From NCBI GenBank assembly GCA_964030475.1, contig CAXIPT010000031.1, forward strand, positions 96,190 through 160,189: a DNA stretch of 64,000 nucleotides, in the 5' to 3' direction. Source of the DNA: Tethya wilhelma. Its lineage: Eukaryota; Porifera; Demospongiae; Tethyida; Tethyidae. Shown here piece by piece: positions 33,735 through 44,358 of this stretch. Under the pieces are notes generated by a model. It had not been told where the DNA came from. It searched no databases and saw only the letters and a program-made list of their open reading frames with translations. The position numbers were made by a program, and so were the translations under genes. Each line of letters opens with the position of its first letter. Position 1 is the stretch's first letter.

Positions 33735-33878
33735 AAAGAATTATTTCTATGGGGGACTCAACATGGAAAGAGTCACGGTAGTACATATAGCCCACACAGA
33801 AAGAATTCTTCACACACTCAAACAGCCATTCCATCTTGTTTGCTTTCCTTTTACGATTTGGCCATTCCTATGTCTCAA
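33735..33878 (-). repeat. Family C copy C9, right piece of split hairpin
   Basis: It continues the hairpin at TAAAGAATTATTTC after the GTGTG duplication and ends with the arm TTTACGATTTGGCCATTCCT. Together with 28335-28425 it forms one hairpin. Confidence 0.75.
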
Positions 33879-34513
33879 CAAACATTGGAAATGTAGTGAG
33901 ACATAGAAATGGCCAAATTGTAAAAACAAGGCAAACAAGATGGAATAGCTGCATGGCAGAGTGTGTGCAGAATTCTTCCTGTGTAGGCTGCATTTAGTAC
34001 TCTTCTCATGTTGAGTCCCTCATGTTGCCCATAGGAATAATTCTTTACACACTCTGCCAGCCATTCCATCTTGCTTGCCTTCTTTTAATGATTTGCCCAT
34101 TCCAATGTCTCACTACATTTCCAATGTTTTTTTTTACTTGTCTGTTCTCATAATTCTACGAATCTCATAATTCTACGAATCACATTTTAGTTTGTGTGTA
34201 TATGCTATTTACTTGTACATTATCAGCATGCTCATGTCAGTATGCTCAGGCTATCAGTACTGAAGTGATCATAGGAGGCTGGAGCTGTATCTACCTTTGC
34301 TTTATAATAAATACAGTAGTATATTCACCTTTTAAATATTGAAGACTGAAAGGTTACAGAGTCCAGCCATAGATAATTAACACATATTATCTATGGTCCA
34401 GCACAACCAGACATCTTCAGGTAAAGCAGGCAGTAAACAAATATTCGGCTTCCAAATAATGCACACTCATCTATTGGGAAAAGGGTCATCAATTTGCCTC
34501 AAGTAGCTTATTT

Positions 34514-36147
34514 GTGACCCAATTTTGGAAAACTGACCAATGGGGAGGGGCACACCTTGGCGAGCTGCAGACGTGATTTTATGGGTAGGGCTGCTTCTAT
34601 TAGGCGTTTGAATGCAGCTATGTCAGCCATGGCTAGCTTCTCTCCCGTTAGTACACGAGATGCGTAGCCATGTTCATTGATTAATTATTCTGATAAATAC
34701 TGATGCAGCTGCTGTGCTGCATCTCATTATAATCTTGCATATTTAATGTACAACAAAACAACAATCCATTGTTTATGAACTAAACACTTCTAGTAGAAAG
34801 AAATCTCTTCCAGATGATCAGAAGAAATTGCAGAATCGCTGGGCTATGCCAGGAGCTGTTTATCTGTGCATAATAATGAATAAATGTGTTGTACATTGTG
34901 TATAATAAATTTGCAATGAAATTTGTGGGGGAGAGAAGCTAAGCGCTTCTTATTATGGGCAATAAGTATTAGCTAAACTGTTTCCTAGTCTAGTCCTAGA
35001 CCCCACCTCTTTCGCCAGCGAAAAAAAGGGGTCTAGAAAAACTGGCGCACTTCCGGCGTTCTCTGCTCAAAAATGGCCAGAGCCAATCAGATTGCTTACA
35101 TGAAGTCATGTGACAATTATGTCACATGACTGAACGTTGATTGTGGAAGTCGCGAAAAATTTGCTTCTTGTACAAGCTGCCAGTCTGTAGAATTTTTGTG
35201 TGTGTACAAAAGTTTTGAAACCTGTTGCAACTCGAAACAACATACCATTGACATCGCTGAAGCTAGCGCTTTCATCTCTGAATGGAACAGATAAGAATTT
35301 AGTTATTACAAAGGCATGAGCTACGGAAATTGCAGTGGGAAGGACTTTTGAATTGAAGCACTCGATCTATTCGGTGAAGACTATTTACCGACTACTCTTT
35401 TCTCAGAGCTTAATGTTCACTGTAAAGTCTCCTGCTTGGACACAAAAAAACGATTGATCTGTGCATTGAAACTTGCTCGCGAAAATGCAGAATGATCCAT
35501 TATAAATTTTGAGGTCAGGCTGCACATGAATCATGACGCAGCTACATTCCAGAATTTCACCGGAAGTGCACCAGTTTTTCTAGACCCCTTTTTTTCGCTG
35601 GCGAAAGAGGTGGGGTCTAGGACTAGACTAACTGTTTCCTACAGTTAGAATAGCTATAGATGCATGCATTAATATTGGGCGCTTATTTCTGCGCCATTTA
35701 TAGCTTAGTTACTCTAGTTACAGCCCACCCGCTACATTATTCTACTTAGTAGACTTACTTACCTTGTTGTTGAATCCTCCTGGAAGGCTCCCTGGTCTTC
35801 TGTGTCTTTAAAAAGGCTCATAAAGTAAGTTTTAACTAGCGCTTCAACTAACTTCATGCATATTCTGATACTACACAAAAATTGTATCACAAACATAAGT
35901 TATTTGTAACATGGACGATAGTATATGGAGTTTGTGTACTCGCGCTTAACAACGTATTTGCTCACGATTTTAGCGAGTAAAATTGGAATGAACGGTTGGT
36001 ATATTAGAGCCCATATCTCCAAAACTATAGCACCTAGCAGCTTCAAATTTGGAAAATAGCTAGCTGCAATGACGTAGATTACAATGCAAGCGCTATTTTA
36101 AAATTCGTATATTACTACATCTGGTCGGTTTTCCAAAATTTGGTCAC
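34514..36147. mobile_element. TIR element nested in C8
   Basis: Ends GTGACCCAATTTTGGAAAAC and, inverted, GTGACCAAATTTTGGAAAAC, about 26 bp of terminal inverted repeat. ATTT flanks both sides (34510-34513 and 36148-36151). No coding sequence is apparent, and a second TIR element sits inside it. Superfamily not assigned. Confidence 0.7.
34986..35630. mobile_element. Long-TIR element nested within the element at 34514 (MULE-like)
   Basis: About 72 bp of nearly perfect terminal inverted repeat starting TAGTCTAGTCCTAGACCCC and including TTTCGCCAGCGAAAAAAAGG. The flanks repeat ACTGTTTCC (34977-34985 and 35631-35639), a 9-bp duplication that could be read as up to 11 bp. Long TIRs with 9-bp duplications are typical of Mutator-like elements; no transposase is present. 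Confidence 0.75.
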
Positions 36148-36564
36148 ATTTATGCATGATATAGAGATAAATGGCTGCCATATGGAGAAGCGCTTTTCGT
36201 CTTGTATCTAGCCATTCGACAGGAGACTCGAGCACACTATACCAAAAGCACGTGAAGACAATGGTATCAAGTTTGTTCAATCACGAATAAGCTTTTGAAA
36301 GTGAACAGTCTTTAAGATACACTGAAGTAACATAGAAGAAGATGGAGAAATTTTAGTTTGGTACCTTACATGATGGTTTTAGGCCATGTTTTTAGGCTTG
36401 TTAGAAAGAGAGTGAGTTAAATAGGAGCTATATAATCCTTTTAGTGCTAAGCGCTCAGTTTTTGCAGTTACTTGTGTGAATATTTGTATTACGCTATAGG
36501 CCATCCGTGCCATTTCTATGTACCCAGTACTACTGTACGGGGAATACATTTCCAATGTTTTTTT

Positions 36565-36776
36565 TACTTGTGTATATATATATATATATACATACAGACT
36601 TTAGACTACATTATATGTACTTTTCTTTTTTACGTAGGATAACCAATTGCATGGTGCATTTTTGACCAAGATGCGACCGAGGTGAGTTTTCTTGCAAAGT
36701 ATCCATGAGAGATCACCAACAATACCTGTTAGCACTATAATGACATGCAGATGATGGTATGTGTGCACATGTACAT

Positions 36777-36808
<32 letters not shown>
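36565..36808. repeat. Segment bounded by (TA)n and (CA)n microsatellites
   Basis: (TA)n at about 36573-36590 and (CA)n at about 36776-36800 border a 180-bp stretch without genes. It separates a hairpin-arm end (ACATTTCCAATG...ACTTGT, 36545-36568) from the next hairpin. Confidence 0.5.
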
Positions 36809-36809
<1 letters not shown>

Positions 36810-37038
36810 AGTACAAAAAAACGTTGGAAATGTAATGAGACACAGGAATGGCTGAAATGGTAAAAAGAACGCAAACAAGATGGAATGGCTGTTAGAGTGC
36901 GTGCAGAATTCTTCCTGTATGGGCTGCATTTAACAATCTCCTTATTGAGTCTCTTATTTTGCCCACAAGAAGAATTCCTTACATGCTCTTACAGCCATTC
37001 CTGTGTCTCATTACATTTCCAATGTTTCTTGTACTTGT
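36809..37038. repeat. Family C hairpin without body
   Basis: It starts AAGTACAAAAAAACG and ends TTCTTGTACTTGT. The arms contain a GAATGGCTGTTAGAG word and its complement. The right arm lacks the ACGATTTGGCC block, so it is partly deleted. The following 37039-37253 holds nothing supported. Confidence 0.65.
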
Positions 37039-37253
37039 TGGTTCTCATTTTTCCATAATTCTACAAATCACAATTGAGTTGGTGTGTGTAGCTAGCTACT
37101 AAGCTAGTAATCTGGCAAGTCAGACTGTGGCCGGGGCGGCTCAGTAAGTTGTGTACTGAGCCTGCTTGATACTGAAGTGTAACACACATCTCAGTCATTT
37201 GCATGATTTGGAGGCAGGAGCTGTATCATAAGATTTACTTGCATTTCTATGTT

Positions 37254-38115
37254 ACAAGTAGAAAAAATATTAGAGAACATAGGAATGGCCAAATCGTAAA
37301 AAGTAAGCAAACAAGATAGGAATGGTGGTCGGATTGAGTGAAGAGTTCATTTTGTTATGTTCATATCCGTAGCTCAATGACATCGTGGACACAGGAATGA
37401 ACCCTTCTCTCAATCTGACCACCATTCCTATCTTGTTTGCTTACTTTTTACGATTTGGCCATTCCTATGTTCTCATTACATTTCTAATGTTTTTTCTACT
37501 TGTTTGTTCTATTTTTTTCTGTAATTAATATTTGTATATACCCTAGCAAATTCTCTAAAGCAACTATTGGCTATGGTGGAGTTTTGTATCCAGTACATGC
37601 AGTGGGAATAGCAGAATCTGCCACGAAATATATTTATTCTAAATAGCGCACACTTGTATATGTGGAAAGGGTCGTCAATTTGATTTTCAAGTAGCTAATG
37701 AATTATTCATGAGTATAGAAATTAATGGCTGCCATACGGAGAAGGCGCTTTTCGTTTTGTATCTAGCGACTTAGCTAGAGAGACGAATAACCGATGCCAA
37801 AAGCGGTTGAAGACAAAGAAACCAAGTTTATTCGTTCAAGAATCAGCTCCTGAAAGTAAGTACTCTCAGAGAAAAATGAGCGCAAGATAGAAAAATAAGA
37901 AGAAGATAGAGGTTTGGCATATTTTAGTTTGGTACTTTAGCGATGGTTTTAGGCAATGTTTTTAGGCTTGTTAGAAAGAGAAAGCTAAATAGTAGCTTAA
38001 GAAGCCTTTTTGTGCCAAGCGCTCAGTTTTTGCAGAGTTATTCACGTGAATATTTGTATTGCGCTAATGGGGCATTCGTGCCATTCCTATGTACCCAGTA
38101 CTACCGTACTGGGAA
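37254..38115 (+). mobile_element. Family C element, copy C4 (full-length)
   Basis: ACAAGTAGAAAAAATATTAG hairpin end, arms with AGGAATGGTGGT and its complement, body with GCGCACACTTGTATATG, GGCTGCCATACGGAGAAGG and TAGCGATGGTTTTAGGC. It ends CCCAGTACTACCGTACTGGG plus AA, then T. By eye it is very similar to C3 and C7, so these three are the youngest copies. Confidence 0.8.
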
Positions 38116-38164
38116 TGATAATCAAAGTCCTGATTCATTTCTTAAGAAGAAATAGTTCCAGGCA

Positions 38165-38220
38165 ACTTGCATTTGAATTCCAAATAACGCACACTTATGT
38201 GTGTGGAAAGGGTCGTTAAT
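38165..38220 (+). repeat. Family C copy C5, left fragment before the ISL2EU element
   Basis: CCAAATAACGCACACTTATG and GTGGAAAGGGTCGTTAAT match the family body up to the insertion point. The body continues at 42650. Confidence 0.75.
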
Positions 38221-38493
38221 AGACAACTTGCGCGTAAGCGTTGGAATGTTGATTGATCAATAACGTGCCTACGTAAACGCATCCGGAGTACATCCGGCAA
38301 TGGCTTCTCCATTGACTTCAATACAAAATCCACATGTTTTGGAGGCCTGTATCAGAAAAAGAATAACCGTATAACCTATTTAAGTGATACTAAAGAAAAA
38401 TGTAATACCTCGTGTTCGTTTGTGTGCAAAAAAACCGAAGATAGAGCTTGTGTGGAGCCTGTGCTAGTCGAGTGAAATACCGTATTCCCGGGC

Positions 38494-40497
38494 ATGGACA
38501 ATCAACAGATAGTAGAATTATCAGAAGAAGACATTCCTGGAGCTGCTTTAAAAGAGCCTTATGAGTCACATAATGTCACAGCTCTGAAGTGGTGGCTTCA
38601 ATGCCGTGGAGTCAAAGTTCCTTCATCTTGGAGGAAACAACAAATAGTTTCCAAGTGAGTTAGACTATATTAAAACTTGAGACTGCCATTAACACCGTTA
38701 ATACATCTGTAGGGTCAGGTCTGTAGCAAGTGAGGGATTAAAAGTCATTGATGTGGATGGCTCGTATTTAGTACGCAAAGTTGAACTGCTGAGGCAAGCA
38801 GGCATTGATGTATCTATATCAGGTCCACCACCAATTCCACCAGCTGGTTGGCAAGCTGTCACAGAAGACAATCACATTGAAATGGCCAAGAAAATACCAG
38901 TTGTATTACCAGGTATATATATATTATATATATTATATTATTTTGCATCACATGTACATGTATATATTATATAATAATTAATACTGAAAGTACATGTGAA
39001 TGTATACCATCTTACTTTCGTACTGATGTGTGCATGCATTATTCACTTGCACTTGATGTGCCTTTCATGCATTTTTTTTCCAGGAATGTTGTATTCGTAT
39101 TTGGCTGAAGGCGTTGGTCATTCATCTGGTAAAGGTGCATTTCGAGCCCTGTCACGAGGTTTTGTTCATTGGTCATCTGGTCGAATGGAGAAGCTTGAAA
39201 TCAACTGTCATAACCCTGTGTTTGTCCACGTGCGATGTAGTATGAAACCTTCCATGAAAGAGGGATCTTATACTGTGTATGTTCTTTTGGAGAAAAAAGG
39301 AGAACAAATGACCTGCATTTGTCGTGCTACATGCCAATGTGCAGCCGGGTATGTTAGATTTACTGATGTATATAAATATGGGTTTTTTTGGTTTGTTTTA
39401 TGTCTTAATTTGTTGCCATGCAGGTTATCAGCATCTTGTACACATGTCTCGGCTCTTCTCCATGCATTAGTTGCATTATCACCTAATCAGTTTACGTGTT
39501 CTCAGTCAACTATTACTTCAACAGAAATTGACGCAGAAGGCACTGAATCTCTACCTATTACATCATATCCATGTAGGTGGAAAGTACCAAAAAAAAGAAA
39601 ACAATCGAATTTGAAAATGTCAGATGCAAAGTTCGTAAAACATGTGCACGACAGAACACCTAGTACCAAAAAGCGTCGAGAACTTGAAGATTTTGATCCA
39701 CGGCCACAAAAATACAGAGGAACAGCTAATGCTCAACTCGCTAGTTTCCTGAAAGAAGTTCATGAACTACAAGGTACTGGACATCTGATACTGTGAAACC
39801 TAGTGGTCATGAGCTACCCTCTATCCTTGAATTGGACAAGGCAGTAACAGAGTTCATGAAATGTCTTGCTGTATCTGAGGACCGGGCAAGAGAAATAGAA
39901 CAGACTACTAGAGATCAACGTAATTCATCTGAATGGTTCACCGTTCGTAGATTCAGACTGACATCATCCAATTTTGGAGAAGTTTTCCATCGTCGACCTG
40001 AAACTCCACCTGATGCATTAGTAATACGATTAATTGAACAGCGACAGTTCTCATCACCCGCAATTACTTGGGGTATAGAGCAAGAATCAACTGCACTCCA
40101 TGCTTATGTTCATTACCAACAGCAAAATGGACATGCAGGACTAACTGTCTCTCCAGTAGGCTTTCATGTAAACCATTTGTATCCATTTCTTGGTGCATCA
40201 CCAGATGGAGGGGTCTATGATCCATCAAATACACAAGAACCATACGGTTTTCTTGAGATCAAATGCCCATATAGTCACAGGGATGAGACTCCTGAACAGG
40301 CATGTGAAAAAGGTGGTTTTTTTTGTGTGCTACAACAATCTAATGGTGTAAAAAAAGTACAGCTACGGACATCTCACAACTATTTTTGTCAAGTACAAGG
40401 ACAAATGGGTATCGGTTGTCGACCATGGTGTGACTTCGTTGTATATACAAACAAAGGTTTAAGTGTTGAACGTATCAAGTTTGATAATGCATTTTGA
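38494..40497 (+). CDS. SAP-SWIM-YqaJ exonuclease of the ISL2EU element
   Basis: Exons: 38494-38654, 38713-38912, 39084-39348, 39424-40497 (introns 58, 171 and 75 bp; phases agree). The N-terminus has a SAP-like motif (TALKWWLQCRGVKVPSSWR). A SWIM zinc motif CQCAAG-LSASCTH is completed across the third intron. The C-terminal YqaJ/lambda-exonuclease domain has SEWFTVRRFRLTSSNFGE, WGIEQESTALHAY, LGASPDGGVYD and FLEIKCPY (metal-binding Asp and Glu-x-Lys), then QVQGQMGI. A single missing base near 39775 shifts the frame between the SWIM and nuclease parts. Otherwise it is complete. The role in transposition is unproven; end processing is an inference from the fold. A compact 3' end follows, with AATAAA at 40607. 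Confidence 0.8.
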
Positions 40498-40703
40498 AAT
40501 GACAGTCTTTTACCGAAACTGGAACAATTTTTTACTAAATGTTTTGTACCTGAAGTAGTAAGTCCAGTACATATGTTAGGTTTACCTGTGAGAAATTTGC
40601 GAAAACAATAAAATTTTATGTATATACACAATATCATGTGCCATGTATTATAATTATATCCTTTGAACAATAATATTATTGGTAATGAGAATGTAACATC
40701 TTT

Positions 40704-42395
40704 TCAATTACTGTCCGAGATGCAAGAGTCTATATCACTTTCAGAATCAATATCATTGGCTAAAGATTGAAAATAGTCCTCAACGTCTGATTCAGAATTT
40801 CCTGAAGGGGGTGGAAGAAGTGCTGGGTGGAAATTAGTTAGCCAGGCACAAACACATACTATCTGATTAACTAGACGAGACATAGAAAGAGGAAAATTTC
40901 CTTGCAAGATTGCAAACTTCTTTATCCGACCGATAGCTCGTTCTACGTGTATTCTCAGTGAGGCGATGTGACGAGTTTTCCTAATATCTTCCTGTGAAAG
41001 TTGGGGCCGACCATCCATGAATGGTGGAATGTTTAATGATATTCCTAGATCATCTAGCATATCTTTAACAGTAAATCCCCTATCGGCCATGATAGAGACT
41101 CCTTGTTTTCCTTCCAACTTTTCCAAAAATCCAGAAACACGAGTAAGTTTAACATCCGATATTGATCCCACATACATAGGAGAAACAAAGCAAATAACTC
41201 CATTTGGTGTACAGCCAATAAGTATTTTACCGGTGTTGTGACTCTTGTAACTACTCCAAGTAGATGATTGCAGATGAAGATCACTTGGAGTTTCTAGAAA
41301 CACTTCACTGGCATCAATGATGGCATAAGTTGTTTGATACTTTTGATGAAAACTATGTGGTAATGTAGCAGTCACCTGGTCTACATCCGGCATCCAGTTA
41401 ATTTCCTTTAGGTGTTGGTAAAGGAAACAAACCCAAGTGGCTATGTAGCGTGATACAAGTGATTCAGATATATCAAAAAGATATCCAAATTCCGATGGTT
41501 CAATTTCAGTTTAATTAATGTCAAAAAAAAACTGATTTATAGGATTGAGTTTTCTCAGACGCTGACGCAAGCCTGCTGATTCCTTATCTCCCCAGTATGT
41601 TAGTTCATTAACAGCTGGACCTAAAAATTTGAAGAATTCCATAAATGTGCTGTAAGTATGAAATCCCGTGTAGAGTTTTATCATTTTGTCATTACCAGCT
41701 AAGTTCTCCACTGGAAATAAAGGGACATTATTGTCAACCCTTGATTCAGCCATTGTTCTCAGTTTTTTATTTTCAGCTTCTAAATACTCAATCCGAGCCA
41801 GAAGAGCTTTATTTACTACAATATTTGTATCGGATCCAGTAGTGTTGCTTGAAACAGACGAATATCTACCTGACAAGCCACTTAGTTCTGAAACACTGTC
41901 ATCAGTTGGCAGTTCATGAACTAGGTAATTAGATTCTAGTTGCTCACCAATACTGGCAACCATGACAGGAGGTGGCTGGATCACTTCATGATCTTCTTGT
42001 TGATCTGTTTGAGAAGACATACTCACAGTATCTTCTTCTCGAGTAGCTTGGCACTCTGGAGGATTTAAGCCCACTGGAGACAGGGGTGTGACTGAGCGAC
42101 TACTACTGCCACTTTGTAGACTAAGTCTTCTCTTAGCTCTCCTAGCTCTGTCTGTCCAGTTCTTTTTGGGGGATGCAAATCTCTTTCCAATGTTCAACTG
42201 AGGATCCTTTGTACCATCTCCATCTGGGAAATGTCTGCTACAAACTCTATGGTAATCTTTCAACTCTTCTTCTGTGAGTTGAAGGGCCTTCAACCAACGT
42301 TCTTTTTTTCCTTGTGCTTTTGGAAAACGATGTAAAGACACACTCTTGTCTTTGTGTTTAGTATTCTTACAAATTATACACTGGTTACCTGGCAT
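40704..42395 (-). CDS. THAP-DDE transposase of the ISL2EU element
   Basis: Start chosen at MPGNQCIICKN because THAP zinc fingers begin this way. C-x2-C, then LHRFPK, a Trp in ERWLKALQ and CSRHF complete the C2CH finger. A Ser/Thr-rich linker and a short coiled coil (ARIEYLEAENKKLRTM) follow, then the DDE_4-type core with AIIDASEVF, MYVGSISDVKLT, MADRGF and VERAIGRIKKF carrying the catalytic acids. A single in-frame TAA at 41511-41513, between helices before the core, interrupts an otherwise continuous frame. The protein would bind element ends through the THAP finger and cut with the DDE core. An N-terminal extension in the same frame (to 42461) is possible. Confidence 0.85.
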
Positions 42396-42649
42396 TGCTG
42401 TCCCAGTTCTACTCGCAAAACTACAAACGCTATGGCTTTCATTTTTTTTTAATACAACCACGAGATGTTGAAGTTTTTCATAGTATTGCTTAAATAGAAT
42501 ATACGGTTATATATCTTCCAATACATTAGCTCAAACATCGTGAATTATGTATTGATGTATATGAGAGATCAGTCACCGGATGTACTCCAGACGTTAATGA
42601 AGCTCATTTGCAATAATTGCATTCTTGAGATCCTACGCTAAACTTGTCT

Positions 42650-43101
42650 ATTCGAATTTTCTAGAAGCTAATGAATTATGCATGAGTGTAGATGGCGGCC
42701 ATATGGAGGAGGTGCTTTTCGCCTTGTATCTAGCTACTCAATGAGAGGCGCTAAAAACCGATGGCAAAAGCGACTCTCTCGGAAGAAACCAAGTTCATTC
42801 GTTTAAGAATCAGCTTCTAAAAGTGAATAGTCTCTGAGAAAACTCGAGCCAAGATAGAAGAAGAAGAAGAATAAGAAGAAGATGGAGAAATTTGGAGGTT
42901 TGGCATGTTTGTGTTTGTTACTTTAGCGATGGTTTTAGGCCATGTTTTTGGGCTCATTAGAAAGAGAAAGAGCTAAATAGTAGCTTAAGAAGCTTTAGTA
43001 CTAAGCGCTTAGTTTTTGCAGAGTTATTCGCATGAATATTTGTATTGCGCTAATAGGCCATCCGTGCCATTCCTGTGTACCCAGTACTACCGTACTGGGA
43101 A
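42650..43101 (+). repeat. Family C copy C5, right part
   Basis: It resumes at ATTCGAATTTTCTAG after the ISL2EU insertion, continues through TTGGAGGTTTGGCATGTTTG, and ends CCAGTACTACCGTACTGGGAA followed by T. From 43102 to 43624 I see only a short possible exon-like frame (about 43128-43198) that I cannot identify. Confidence 0.75.
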
Positions 43102-43624
43102 TACACACATCACCACCCAGATAATTCCCCATGGAAAGCAGCAAATCAAGTATATGGAAGTAGTTTGAGGCAGCTACTTTGTCATTGGCTCATTAACAGG
43201 TATTATACTATGATAAGAATATAGCTATAATTATATATAAGCTGCACTAATATTTGTGAGGCTCTCCGGTCGTTTGGGAAATTATTGTTTTTAGAGTAAA
43301 ATTCGGTTTTAGTTTATTCCTCATTTTTGCGTAATTTTTTTTACTGCACAGATGCATTGCACTACATCTCGGCATGCAAAATTTGAGGGGTGAAGCTGGC
43401 TTCTTTTGCATAGACATTGACTGTTTTGTTAGCCCTATTCATTTTTATTTAGTTTCTAACACAGAGAACTGTTGCTATGCTGGGTAACAGACCGTAGCGA
43501 ATATTTATGAGCTAGGCAGCTTGCACTAAAAACGAATTGTTATTCGATGTTCTTGGTGTTATATAAGCTGACTGATCTCAGAATTTTGCTACAGCACATG
43601 GACAGAAAGGTAAGCTAAAGCTTT

Positions 43625-43995
43625 ACAAGTAGTAATTTTTTTTTTAAAAAGTAGTGTAGGAATGGGCAGTGCGGTTAAAAGCATTGGAACAAGCCATGTC
43701 TCAATTTCGGCACATGACTACTTCATTTTTGATGATTTATTCTTAATCCGAATTCTCAGTGTTATTAATGCAATGATCTCTACTACTAAAGTACCATAGG
43801 TTATTGTTACATTGGTTTAAATTCCTATTATTCAGTTAGCTGAGTGAACCATAGCAAGACAGGCAACTTAAGAGTTGGGCATAAACAAAGAAGTAGTCAT
43901 GTGCCGAAACTGAGACATGGCTTGTTCCAATGCTTTTTACTGCACAGCTCATTCCTACGTATACACTACTTATTTTTAAAATTTTTACTACTTGT
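43625..43995. mobile_element. Palindromic MITE with about 95-bp arms
   Basis: The left arm starts ACAAGTAGTAA and includes GCATTGGAACAAGCCATGTC and GGCACATGACTACTT. The right arm is the inverted complement and ends TTACTACTTGT. The centre of about 170 bp is noncoding. The terminal ACAAGTAG resembles the start of family C hairpins, but the arm sequences differ. Confidence 0.75.
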
Positions 43996-44114
43996 TCATT
44001 CACTTTTTTCAACACTACAGTGTGATTACTATCATAGGCCGGTTAGTCCGTACAAAAGCTGGAGTATTGTATTTCGAGGAATTTTATTATGCTGGAAGAG
44101 GCTAATGCATATGN

Positions 44115-44278
44115 GTAAGCGTATACGCGACCACGACAACAAACAGACAAGGGTTCTAATAACTTCTTATTTCAGTGTAGCACACAACAACTCAACATTT
44201 CTGTTAACAACTCATCTCTACATGTACGCAGACTGATTAATTACTGTCCAAGTTCAAAGTACAACAATGTTCATTACA
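44115..44278 (-). repeat. Partial LTR of a second gypsy element
   Basis: Its edge ...TTCATTACA is followed by TCTCCCCGTCCC, which is a purine-rich tract on the - strand next to the 3' LTR start TGTAATGAACATTG. The other end is lost at the n at 44114. Confidence 0.5.
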
Positions 44279-44358
44279 TCTCCCCGTCCCTATTGTGAGG
44301 ACGTCCTCGGCCGCAGTCGCTCGGACCAAACAGTTGGGATCTTGAGGGACTTCTCTCC

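Larger units (their letters stand above)
33879..36544 (+). mobile_element. Family C element, copy C8, with nested insertion
   Basis: The hairpin (33879-34145) starts ACAAACATTGGAAATG. The body begins near 34440 with an AATGCACACTCATC-type word and is interrupted at 34514-36147. It resumes with ATGCATGATATAGAG and the GAGAAGCGCTTTTCG word, ending TACTACTGTACGGGGAA followed by T. Confidence 0.7.
38221..42649. mobile_element. ISL2EU-type DNA transposon, nearly intact
   Basis: Ends AGACAACTTGCGCGTAAG and, inverted, AGACAAGTTTAGCGTAGG. The flanking AT dinucleotide is present on both sides (38219-38220 and 42650-42651) and the host family C body is restored exactly if the element and one AT are removed. 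It carries a SAP-SWIM-YqaJ nuclease gene on + and a THAP-DDE transposase gene on -, converging at their 3' ends. Two-gene structure with THAP transposase plus YqaJ nuclease is the known layout of ISL2EU (IS4EU) elements. Confidence 0.85.

Noticed and set aside
8819..44278. Solo LTR at 8819 as a member of the same family as the partial LTR at 44115-44278
   Set aside because: They share only the terminal TGTAAT; the following sequences differ.
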